A stretch of 8,824 nucleotides of DNA from CAYLJJ01 sp964384025 (GTDB lineage: Bacteria > Myxococcota_A > Bradymonadia > UBA7976 > UBA1532): assembly GCA_964384025.1 (NCBI GenBank), contig CAYLJJ010000164.1, positions 1 to 8,824 of the forward strand. Direction: 5' to 3'. The notes below the pieces were generated by a model, which saw nothing but the letters and a program-made list of their open reading frames with translations, had not been told where the DNA came from and did no database searches. Position numbers and translations under genes: made by a program. The first letter of the stretch is position 1; the number at the start of each line of letters is the position of its first letter. Below are positions 1 through 5,582 of this stretch, piece after piece.

Positions 1-62
1 GCGATGAGAACGTCATTGAGTCGGTGACCCTGGCTTATGACTTCTTTGAGTTGATCCAGTAG
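1..62 (+). CDS. C-terminal tail of an unidentified rightward gene (partial)
   Basis: The frame beginning at base 3 is open from the left edge and reads DENVIESVTLAYDFFELIQ before a TAG at 60-62. The other two rightward frames stop within the first 30 bases. The peptide has a plausible amphipathic helical C-terminus and ordinary codons, but 19 residues are too few to assign a family. If real, it converges on abiEii and overlaps its last codons by 28 bp (35-62). No terminator-like hairpin lies between the two. It may equally be a chance open stretch. Confidence 0.35.
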   Translation, partial: DENVIESVTLAYDFFELIQ

Positions 63-991
63 GGACTCTCACTCTTCGATTCCCAAGGACCACCCGGTGT
101 CCAGGTGCTTGAGAACACAAGATCGGCGGTGATGGCATCGACAACAGGCATGATGAAGTTCGCGATCACCATAACCGTGTTAGTCAAAGTCGGGACATCT
201 CCTTGTACATTGGATTTTCTCAGATATGCTGTCCATTGGGTTTGTTTGTCTCGCGCTTCAGAGAATGCAGGCGTGAGCCCAATGGGGATGTTTTTGGGCA
301 AGAGCGTGCGTCGGCGGTTGAATGTTGCCTTGATGGCGTCTGCCATAACAGCTCCCTCAAATGTTTCACTTTGTATGAGCGTCCAGATGTCTAAGAAGTC
401 CTTCAATCGCGTGTTCGCCATGTCTAAAGTCACCAACGCTTCAAACTTCTCCGCGATCATCGTCTCTGGTGGATAACCAAGAAGAATAGGAGCTTGGAAA
501 TCAAGGAGCGTTGGATAGCTGATGGACTTTGCGTTTGGTGTAATTGCGTCACCGAAGCCAATATCGACCTGAACATTAATCCGGGCGGTGCCGAGCAGCC
601 CACGCAACCGAACTCGAACACCATCGTACTGAGCGCTTAGCCTGATCTGTTCACCTACGACAGACTCAAGGTCAAAAGATAGTCCATCATCCTCTGCATC
701 GACTTCCAAGCAACTCTTCATAATATCAGTGAGTTCATCCACGCTCGCCGTCGATTCCCGATGTAGATCAATATCTTTTGTGGACCGCGTGAGGCTGGCT
801 CCCCACAGCTGAAGCATTAGGCCACCTTTGAGGATAAACCTATCAGCATGAGCAGAGCGCGATAGCCGATAGAGAAAACGCTCCATGGCATAATATTGTA
901 ATAGCTCATTAAAGGGCCTCTTCTCAGCCTTCGCTCGCTTAAGCAGCCGAGCGCGTACTGAGGCGGGGACATTAGTGATCTTCTTTTTCAT
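35..991 (-). CDS. abiEii: AbiEii/AbiGii-family nucleotidyltransferase toxin of a type IV toxin-antitoxin (abortive infection) system
   Basis: This is a 318-residue protein with the hallmarks of the AbiEii/DUF1814 nucleotidyltransferase fold. KGGLML at 55-60 is the Gly-Gly substrate loop, DID at 73-75 holds the metal-binding aspartates, and D143 in the strand INVQVDIGFGD is the probable third acidic ligand. A later PPETMIAEKFEAL (174-186) plus RLKDFLDIW (195-203) matches the conserved C-terminal lysine/aspartate motif. TWTPGGPW (297-304) resembles the usual end of the family and is followed by a 14-residue tail. Family members transfer nucleotides or bind GTP and cause reversible growth arrest; some mycobacterial relatives modify tRNA acceptor ends. 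The ATG at 991-989 is preferred over an upstream in-frame ATG at 1036 because it forms an ATGA overlap with the abiEi stop, implying translational coupling. All catalytic positions appear intact. The exact substrate is unknown. Confidence 0.9.
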   Translation of the reverse strand: MKKKITNVPASVRARLLKRAKAEKRPFNELLQYYAMERFLYRLSRSAHADRFILKGGLMLQLWGASLTRSTKDIDLHRESTASVDELTDIMKSCLEVDAEDDGLSFDLESVVGEQIRLSAQYDGVRVRLRGLLGTARINVQVDIGFGDAITPNAKSISYPTLLDFQAPILLGYPPETMIAEKFEALVTLDMANTRLKDFLDIWTLIQSETFEGAVMADAIKATFNRRRTLLPKNIPIGLTPAFSEARDKQTQWTAYLRKSNVQGDVPTLTNTVMVIANFIMPVVDAITADLVFSSTWTPGGPWESKSESPYWINSKKS

Positions 992-1584
992 TGTATACCT
1001 TCCAGATAAGGGACAATTACCGTCTCGATGCGACAAATTCGAGCATAGTTAAGGATCTCAGCAGGGCTAACGCCCTCACGACGGATGGCATCTCCAAGCG
1101 CTTGAACAGCGACATCCGTACCCAAGCTGTTTCGGAACCGGAAGCAATCCGCGATCGTCTTTGCCAGGCTGTACACCTGAACCTGCACATCGTCGATCTG
1201 TACGACTGCGACACCAGCCGTATAGATTTCGGCGCCAAATTGATGAACCTGAATCGGTGGATAATCTATACGAGGCTTCTTAGCACCGCGAGGCAGAGCG
1301 ATGTGAACCTTGTGTGGTATTTCGTTCGAGACACCATGAAACGCAAGCGCTGATACAAGACACACGACCGCGCGAGGGACTCGGAGCGCGATAGTTGTAA
1401 GATCAGGATCACTCAGCGGCGGGAGTGAGGTGAGGCGATAAATGCCACGAGAGATGGCCTCAAGTTCCCCGATATCTCGCAGGTGATACAAGGTCCGCGG
1501 GTGTATCCCCAAGCCGAGCGCCTGGCTTGTATGAAGCAACCCGCCGTTCTGCTCAAAGATGTTGATCGCATGCTCAGCTTTCAT
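988..1584 (-). CDS. abiEi: AbiEi-family antitoxin / transcriptional autorepressor
   Basis: This is a 198-residue protein directly upstream of the toxin and sharing four bases (ATGA) with it. Residues 1-52 look like the AbiEi_4 winged-helix domain: helices around AINIFEQNGGLLHTSQAL and HPRTLYHLRDIGELEAIS, then the wing SRGIYRL. The remainder fits the antitoxin domain, with ALAFHGVSNEIPHKVHIALP (80-99) in the usual place and YSLAKTIADCFRFRN (138-152) as the conserved C-terminal helix. In characterised AbiE systems the N-terminal domain represses the operon by binding inverted repeats in the promoter, and the C-terminal domain counters the toxin without a stable toxin-antitoxin complex. The start codon at 1584 has only a distant GGAG (15 nt upstream), so initiation may be weak. 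The perfect palindrome at 1640-1654 is a good candidate binding site. Confidence 0.88.
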   Translation of the reverse strand: MKAEHAINIFEQNGGLLHTSQALGLGIHPRTLYHLRDIGELEAISRGIYRLTSLPPLSDPDLTTIALRVPRAVVCLVSALAFHGVSNEIPHKVHIALPRGAKKPRIDYPPIQVHQFGAEIYTAGVAVVQIDDVQVQVYSLAKTIADCFRFRNSLGTDVAVQALGDAIRREGVSPAEILNYARICRIETVIVPYLEGIQ

Positions 1585-1624
1585 CTTGGATAAAACTTAC
1601 TCCATCTAGGGCCAAGTGTAAACC

Positions 1625-1652
1625 ATTCTATCCACTCGCACTTGAGACTCAA
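1625..1652 (-). promoter_or_regulatory. Candidate sigma-70-type promoter for abiEi-abiEii
   Basis: Read leftward, TTGAGT (1652-1647) is followed after 16 bp by TAGAAT (1630-1625), matching four and five of six consensus bases. The -10 lies about 40 bp upstream of the abiEi ATG. The -35 falls inside the palindrome at 1640-1654, so a bound repressor would block polymerase. This is a motif match only. Confidence 0.5.
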
Positions 1653-1654
1653 GT
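1640..1654. promoter_or_regulatory. Perfect 15-bp palindrome, candidate AbiEi operator
   Basis: The sequence acttgagactcaagt is a perfect 7+1+7 inverted repeat overlapping the proposed -35 box of the abiE promoter. Autorepression through promoter inverted repeats is established for AbiEi antitoxins. No second full copy is visible nearby, whereas characterised AbiE promoters have two sites. Assignment to AbiEi is inference from position. Confidence 0.5.
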
Positions 1655-1718
1655 ATCTCACTCAAACCATCACTTTCCCTCGCCCACAGCGTCCCACTCA
1701 GCCCCCTCTCCAGCTCTA

Positions 1719-1729
1719 TTCAGGCTGAA
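1719..1729. promoter_or_regulatory. Short palindrome upstream of the rightward operon
   Basis: TTCAGGCTGAA is a perfect 5+1+5 inverted repeat 35 bp upstream of the ATG at 1765. It could be an operator for the rightward transcript, but no convincing -10/-35 pair is visible around it, and an 11-bp palindrome can occur by chance. Confidence 0.2.
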
Positions 1730-1807
1730 GGTGATGTGCGCCTTGTAAACAAAGAAGGAGCGAGATGCTTTGCCTCCCTGCTTATCCCCAGATGTTCTCG
1801 GAGTCGC

Positions 1808-1932
1808 GGCTGACGGGAATGGGGGCTAACCCCATGGGATCATGGCATTCCTCAACTCGACCTCAACTCAACCTCGGCTCAACCTCGCGATGGGAAGACT
1901 TGCCCTCGTCGCTGACAGATGAGCCGTCAGCC
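1808..1932. repeat. 9-bp inverted repeat enclosing a hairpin- and repeat-rich region (candidate origin or structured leader)
   Basis: GGCTGACGG (1808-1816) and CCGTCAGCC (1924-1932) are exact reverse complements about 107 bp apart. Between them lie ATGGGG-GCTAA-CCCCAT (1819-1835), a competing GGAATG/CATTCC pair (1816-1821 and 1846-1851), the palindrome CCCATGGG and the 11-bp tandem repeats at 1850-1887. GCTGAC at 1910-1915 could also pair with GTCAGC (1926-1931) to give an alternative short hairpin. The second arm ends 8 bp before the AGGAGGTG ribosome binding site at 1941, so in RNA the structure could influence translation of the small zinc-ribbon gene. As DNA it could be a replication origin. 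The sequence alone does not decide between these. Confidence 0.5.
1850..1887. repeat. 11-bp tandem direct repeats (iteron-like)
   Basis: Three consecutive 11-bp units, cctcaactcga (1850-1860), cctcaactcaa (1861-1871) and cctcggctcaa (1872-1882), are followed by a partial fourth, cctcg (1883-1887). Units 1 and 2 differ at one position; units 2 and 3 at two. A spacing near one helical turn places each unit on the same DNA face, as in initiator iterons or cooperative regulator sites. The copy number is small for a classical iteron origin. Confidence 0.6.
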
Positions 1933-1940
1933 CTAAACCC

Positions 1941-1948
1941 AGGAGGTG
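1941..1948 (+). promoter_or_regulatory. Strong ribosome binding site deciding the zinc-ribbon gene start
   Basis: AGGAGGTG is fully complementary to the usual 16S rRNA 3' end and sits 5 nt before the ATG at 1954. It is the strongest such site in the window. A second good site, AAGGAG at 1755-1760, precedes the in-frame ATG at 1765. Confidence 0.7.
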
Positions 1949-1953
1949 CTCAA

Positions 1954-2163
1954 ATGACCCCGAAGAACGAACATGATTGGCGCTGCTCTAAGTGCGGCCG
2001 CCGTCTTGGCATCCACAAGAGTCGAGGCATCTACATCAAACACAAGAAGGCGCAGTTCGTCGTGCAGGGCACGGTGATGACCGTCTGCACGCTGTGCTCT
2101 GAGCTCAACGAGACGAGCTCTGAGTTGCCTCCTCTGGCGGGAGGAAGCAGGCACGCAGCCTGA
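1954..2163 (+). CDS. Small Com-like four-cysteine zinc-ribbon protein
   Basis: This is a 69-residue protein with CSKC at 11-14 and CTLC at 45-48, a spacing that would bind one zinc ion. Between them GRRLGIHKSRGIYIKHKKAQFVV forms two probable beta strands with a basic patch. The arrangement recalls Com of phage Mu, a small zinc-finger protein that binds mRNA and activates translation of mom, and similar small phage proteins. No mom-like gene is present here, so the target is unknown. The ATG at 1954 is chosen because a perfect AGGAGGTG lies 5 nt upstream. An in-frame ATG at 1765 also has AAGGAG 4 nt upstream and would add 63 residues encoded by the repeat-rich DNA. That extension is low-complexity and proline/serine-rich with no recognisable domain, so it is less likely to be protein. 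It is probably the first gene of the rightward operon. Confidence 0.65.
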   Translation: MTPKNEHDWRCSKCGRRLGIHKSRGIYIKHKKAQFVVQGTVMTVCTLCSELNETSSELPPLAGGSRHAA

Positions 2164-2283
2164 GCCTCTCGCAGGGATAACTAACCCCTCACTAAAACCA
2201 TGACCTGAGGCCCGAGAGGCCCGCGTGCAGCCCCAAGCCCTGAAGGGTGGCCCACGCAGTCTGGCGCTGAGCTGGAGCCTCTT
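2164..2283. other. 120-bp gap with inverted repeats between the zinc-ribbon and sigma-like genes
   Basis: GCCTCTCG (2164-2171, just after the zinc-ribbon stop) and CGAGAGGC (2213-2220) form an 8-bp inverted repeat with a 41-nt loop. Downstream, GCGTG (2223-2227) and CACGC (2253-2257) enclose a CCC-TGAA-GGG hairpin (2238-2247). No U-tract follows either structure, so neither looks like a standard intrinsic terminator. The stretch may be a structured leader or attenuating element for the next gene, or simply a spacer. Confidence 0.3.
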
Positions 2284-3111
2284 ATGGACCTAAACACGAT
2301 CAACAACTCACTGACCATGACGATAGCATCACCCTCAACTCAGCGCGCATTCAAACAGATGCGGGCTCGAGACATCAGGCTGCGACAATTTGAGCGTCCT
2401 GAAGATCTGCTGAGGTTCTTGCGGCGACGCGACGCGAAGAGAGCCGCTGCTCGAAGCCGCGTGACGGCGGCGCTTATCGCTGCAGCACAAGACAATGACG
2501 ACAGCGTGGCGCTGAGCATACTCCTCAAGGCTTTTCTGCCTGGGCTGTTGAGGGTCTGTGGGCATCTGCAGAGCAGATCTGTGCTTACGAAGGATGAGAT
2601 CGACGCGCTGCTCTTGGAGAGCTTCTTCAACCGCGTTCATAGCTTTGACTTAACAAAGCTGGGTCACTACGCGGCGCTGAATCTGATCCGAGGGACTCAG
2701 AAGTCAGCCTGGAGGCGGCTGCGTAAAGAGCAACGTTACCACAAGGGGAAGCATCAACTCTCAAGAGGCTTCAGGCAGGTCACTGAGGAGGCGCCGCTCT
2801 CTCCAGAGGAGCAGCTCATAGAGCTACAGACACCTCCTCTGGACGCACCTGGGCGCTTCAAAGAGCTCGTCAAGGATGAGTCCAAGGCGGACATCCTCAT
2901 CATGCTTGAGACCTATGGAGCGGGCTGTCCTCTGAGTGATTGGCTCCGCAGACACCAGTCAGAGCAAGATGCGGTGATGTTTAGGCGTGAGTATGAGCGT
3001 CTGCGTCGTCGACGTTCGCGGGCTGTGGAGCGCATAAAAACTCGAACAGAGCGGGTTTTGCGTCCCATCCAAAACCCCTCCTCGCTCTATCTCAGTGTAG
3101 CCCCGAACTAA
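2284..3111 (+). CDS. Sigma-70-like regulatory protein (putative)
   Basis: This is a 275-residue, very Arg-rich protein. Residues 75-150 resemble sigma region 2: a helix with LSILLKAFLPGLLRVCGHL, then TKDEIDALLLESFFNRVHSFD, then ALNLIRGTQKSAWRRLRKEQRY. After an acidic, proline-containing linker (165-195), residues 200-258 resemble region 4: ADILIMLETYGAGCPLSDWLRRH followed by YERLRRRRSRAVERIKTRTE, the helix with basic RxRAxxRI that ends many sigma-like proteins of mobile elements. The N-terminus (25-60) is a basic helix. TGGAG at 2273-2277 stands 6 nt before the ATG. It may steer RNA polymerase to promoters of the element or act as a general DNA-binding regulator. The match is by pattern, not by any diagnostic catalytic residue, so another helical DNA-binding role is possible. 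Confidence 0.6.
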   Translation: MDLNTINNSLTMTIASPSTQRAFKQMRARDIRLRQFERPEDLLRFLRRRDAKRAAARSRVTAALIAAAQDNDDSVALSILLKAFLPGLLRVCGHLQSRSVLTKDEIDALLLESFFNRVHSFDLTKLGHYAALNLIRGTQKSAWRRLRKEQRYHKGKHQLSRGFRQVTEEAPLSPEEQLIELQTPPLDAPGRFKELVKDESKADILIMLETYGAGCPLSDWLRRHQSEQDAVMFRREYERLRRRRSRAVERIKTRTERVLRPIQNPSSLYLSVAPN

Positions 3112-3152
3112 GTCCACCGGGCACCAACGACCAGCATGGATAGAGCAAGCCG

Positions 3153-3425
3153 ATGAATATCAACGACCGCATCCGAGCCGCTTTTCATGAGCTGACTATC
3201 AGCCTCCTCTGCCTCTTTGAACTCCATCAGGCTCCTGGCGTGCTCATCAATACGACCGCCGAAGAGCTTGAGCGCATCCTTCACCATCACCTCACTGCAA
3301 ACGAAGAGGGCCTCACCGTAGATGAAGAGGGCCTCGCCACCAAAGGCAAGCTCGCCTTGGAGAGATTCCTCGATGAGCTTGAGGCCCAAGATCCGGCCCT
3401 CATCGGCCTCAACCCACAACCCTGA
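3153..3425 (+). CDS. Small acidic helical protein of unknown function
   Basis: This is a 90-residue protein not recognised as any family. It is predicted to be mostly helical: RIRAAFHELTISLLCLFELHQ (residues 6-26) is amphipathic and hydrophobic, TAEELERILHHHLTA (35-49) is a second helix, and KLALERFLDELEAQDP (65-80) an acidic third. The middle holds a 7-residue internal repeat, EEGLTVD then EEGLATK, encoded by two exact copies of GAAGAGGGCCTC 21 bp apart (3303-3314, 3324-3335). There is no strong Shine-Dalgarno; the start lies 41 bp after the sigma-like gene and may depend on coupled translation. Codon use matches its neighbours, and the stop is 26 bp before the next ATG, supporting a real gene. 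An accessory role in replication or as a partner of the ssDNA-binding protein is only guessed from position. Confidence 0.55.
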   Translation: MNINDRIRAAFHELTISLLCLFELHQAPGVLINTTAEELERILHHHLTANEEGLTVDEEGLATKGKLALERFLDELEAQDPALIGLNPQP

Positions 3426-3451
3426 ACCACCAAACAATAAGGAGAACAGTT

Positions 3452-4192
3452 ATGAGAGATCCCTGGGAGCGCACCACAAAGCTGGCGGAGAAGCACAGCA
3501 ACCAAGGTGGCCTCTTTATCCGCCTGAGCAACAACAATGACAAGGTCATCGGCGCCTTCTGCGGCGCTCCTTATGGCCGCGAGGTCGTCTGGACAGGCGA
3601 GCGCTATGAGACCTACAGCCCCTCTATCCATACAGATAAGAAGGCCAGCCTGCGCGTGATGATGAACTTCTTTGTCCCCTCTGAGAACGCCATGAAGGTG
3701 ATCGAAGGGGGCGCTGCTTGGTTCAAAGATCTGATCAAGGTTCGTGACAAGTACGGCCTGGAGAAGTGGCTCTTTGAGGTGGAGCGTCATGGTGAGCCGC
3801 GCGATCCCAAGACGAAGTACACCATCCTGCCGGAAGAGAAGCTCGACGCCGCGATCAGCGCTCGCATCGAAGAGAACGGCCTGCACAACTTGGCTGCCTT
3901 GGTTGGTGATGAGGAGGAGGAGCGAGAGGGCCATGCAAGCCATCACTCCGCTCCGACCGCTTCGACTCAAGATGAGCAGACGACCGGGCTGAGCCAACAG
4001 GTCGCTGGCGATCTCGCCAGCCGCCTCAGGCAGCTCTCTCGCGCGGACGTAGAGCTGTTCCTCAGCGAGCTTGGCGTACGCCGTGTGCGTGACCTCACGC
4101 CTGGACAAGTCTCGGCCGCTCACGACCTCATCGATCGTCTGGAGCGAGAGGGGCAGCCTAACTACTCCGCTGATCAAGACCCCTTCGCTTAA
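3452..4192 (+). CDS. Putative phage/plasmid single-stranded DNA-binding protein
   Basis: This is a 246-residue protein. Residues 18-150 form the core: GGLFIRLSNNNDKVIGAFCGAPYG, then VVWTGERYETY, then an aromatic stretch WFKDLIKVRDKYGLEKWLFEVERHG and DPKTKYTILPEE. This strand-rich, aromatic pattern is typical of OB-fold-like ssDNA-binding proteins encoded beside phage and plasmid replication genes. Residues 152-180 are an acidic and Ser/Thr/Gln-rich linker. Residues 184-233 are a helical module (LASRLRQLSRADVELFLSELGV). The C-terminus ends SADQDPFA, reminiscent of the acidic Asp-Pro-Phe tip by which SSB recruits partner proteins. AAGGAG at 3439-3444, 7 nt before the ATG, gives a strong start. 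It precedes a helicase by 10 bp, consistent with a replication or recombination role. Function is inferred from pattern and neighbours; an annealing protein is an alternative. Confidence 0.55.
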   Translation: MRDPWERTTKLAEKHSNQGGLFIRLSNNNDKVIGAFCGAPYGREVVWTGERYETYSPSIHTDKKASLRVMMNFFVPSENAMKVIEGGAAWFKDLIKVRDKYGLEKWLFEVERHGEPRDPKTKYTILPEEKLDAAISARIEENGLHNLAALVGDEEEEREGHASHHSAPTASTQDEQTTGLSQQVAGDLASRLRQLSRADVELFLSELGVRRVRDLTPGQVSAAHDLIDRLEREGQPNYSADQDPFA

Positions 4193-4195
4193 GGA
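4190..4195 (+). promoter_or_regulatory. Ribosome binding site overlapping the preceding stop codon; sets the GTG start of the helicase
   Basis: TAAGGA contains the TAA stop of the putative ssDNA-binding gene and lies 7 nt before an in-frame GTG at 4203. It would let ribosomes finishing one gene restart on the next. It supports the GTG over the long upstream ATG at 4071, which would overlap the previous gene by 122 bp, and over the internal ATG at 4227. Confidence 0.55.
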
Positions 4196-4202
4196 CCTGT
4201 CC

Positions 4203-5582
4203 GTGATCCACGCAGCCGTTGACAGCATGATCCGCCTTGATGAAGCAGAGCTGCCTCCCAAGATGCTGCCTCTCCTTCATCAGACGCTCTCTGCGCCAAA
4301 CCCCGAATACAGCCTGCGACAGCGCATGGGTCGTTGGACGGGCAACACGCCTGAGAACCTGACCCTTATCGGGTACAGCCATAACGGTGAGTTGGCCTTG
4401 CCTCGGGGCGCGGTCGCGGCGTTGAAGGCGGCGGCGGTCGCTGCGGGGCGGCGTGTGGTCTTTGATGATCAGCGCGTCTCCTTTGAGGCTGAGGAGTATG
4501 GCTTCTCTTTTAGCCTGCGCGACTATCAAGAGGAGGCCGCAGCAGCTCTGGTTCACAACACACAGGGGGTAGTCGTGCTCCCATGTGGCGGAGGGAAGAC
4601 GGTGGTTGGGGCTGCTGTCATCGCGCGCCTCGGCCAGCCTGCACTCGTCCTGGTTCACACCCACGACCTGCTTGAACAATGGCGCAACACGCTGCGCGAT
4701 GCTCTCGGGGTTGAGCCCGGCATAATCGCAGGCGGAGAGCTCAAGCCTGATCGCGTCACCGTCGCCACGATCCAGACGCTGATCACCCTCGGTCCAAGCG
4801 CGCTGTGGCGCCTGGGGCAGCGTTTTGGCTTGGTGATCATCGATGAGGCGCATCATGTGCCTTCGGAGACCTTTAGGCTTGTCCTGGGGCGCATCCCCGC
4901 CAAGTACCGCTTTGGGCTCACCGCGACACCTGAGCGAGCTGATGGGCTCACCCCTCTGCTCACCTTTGGCCTCGGCCCGATCGTCTTCGACCTCAAGCAT
5001 CAACGCCTAGTGGATGCAGGCTACCTCGTGATCCCTGAGGTCTACAGGGTCGACACCAACATCTCTGTTGAAGCTGATGACTACACCGAGCTGGTCAGCG
5101 CGCTCTGTAAGCATGAGGCGCGCAACAGACAGCTCCTCCAACTCGCATCCGAATGCGCACATGGTGGGCGCTGCACTCTCATCCTCTCTGGTCGCGTCAC
5201 TCACTGTGAGCAGCTCGCCGCGGCCCTCAATGAAGATGGCATCGACGCCGCAGCCCTCACAGGTCGCGTCCCCAAGAAGAAGCGCACAGCCCTCCTCGGG
5301 CTCTTCCGCGCGGGTGAGCTGCCTATCCTCTGCGCCACCTCCCTCGCTGATGAGGGCCTTGATGTCTCTCGACTGGAGCGCCTCATCCTCGCCACGCCCG
5401 CGCGAGCTGAAGGCCGCACCATTCAGCGCCTGGGCCGCCTCATGCGCCCTCACCCTGGCAAGGCGACCCCCATCCTCTATGACCTCGTTGATGATCATCC
5501 CATGGCCCAGCGCCATCACGCCGCGCGTCGATACGCCTACCGCAAGGCCCTCGGTGATGTCGCGATCAGGAGCTATACATAA
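4203..5582 (+). CDS. XPB/RadD-like superfamily 2 DEAD/DEAH-box DNA helicase
   Basis: From the GTG at 4203 this is a 459-residue protein with a complete set of SF2 motifs: RDYQ (106-109, Q-like), PCGGGKT (127-133, Walker A), DEAH (214-217, Walker B), TATP (240-243, motif III), LILSGRV (326-332), TSLADEGLD (379-387, motif V) and QRLGRLMRP (408-416, motif VI with arginine fingers). The GxGK-type P-loop preceded by PCG and the RLGRLMRP end are typical of XPB-like and ResIII-related helicases. The first 100 residues (RMGRWTGNTPENLTLIGY, LALPRGAV) match the DNA-binding N-terminal part seen in compact phage and plasmid members. It should use ATP to translocate on duplex DNA and open it. It has no nuclease domain. 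It shares one base with the primase start (TAATG), so the two are probably translationally coupled. Origin melting or fork restart are plausible roles. Confidence 0.85.
   Translation: MIHAAVDSMIRLDEAELPPKMLPLLHQTLSAPNPEYSLRQRMGRWTGNTPENLTLIGYSHNGELALPRGAVAALKAAAVAAGRRVVFDDQRVSFEAEEYGFSFSLRDYQEEAAAALVHNTQGVVVLPCGGGKTVVGAAVIARLGQPALVLVHTHDLLEQWRNTLRDALGVEPGIIAGGELKPDRVTVATIQTLITLGPSALWRLGQRFGLVIIDEAHHVPSETFRLVLGRIPAKYRFGLTATPERADGLTPLLTFGLGPIVFDLKHQRLVDAGYLVIPEVYRVDTNISVEADDYTELVSALCKHEARNRQLLQLASECAHGGRCTLILSGRVTHCEQLAAALNEDGIDAAALTGRVPKKKRTALLGLFRAGELPILCATSLADEGLDVSRLERLILATPARAEGRTIQRLGRLMRPHPGKATPILYDLVDDHPMAQRHHAARRYAYRKALGDVAIRSYT

Noticed and set aside
105..476. 123-codon rightward open frame in the abiE region
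   Set aside because: It is antisense to abiEii, which has intact nucleotidyltransferase motifs; no ribosome binding site or domain supports it.
992..1036. Longer abiEii start at 1036 (15 extra residues)
   Set aside because: The extension lies wholly inside abiEi. The ATG at 991 forms the ATGA overlap typical of coupled genes and begins with a normal family N-terminus.
991..1353. 120-codon rightward open frame
   Set aside because: It is antisense to abiEi and has no domain or start signal.
2164..2220. Intrinsic terminator after the zinc-ribbon gene
   Set aside because: The 8-bp stem has a 41-nt loop and no U-tract follows.
3287..4261. 324-codon leftward open frame
   Set aside because: It lies antisense to the putative ssDNA-binding gene, which has a strong ribosome binding site and ordinary codons. 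It shows no recognisable domain and is a by-product of GC-rich codon bias.
4158..5003. 281-codon leftward open frame
   Set aside because: It is antisense to the SF2 helicase, whose motifs fix the true frame. Its protein is low-complexity with no family pattern.
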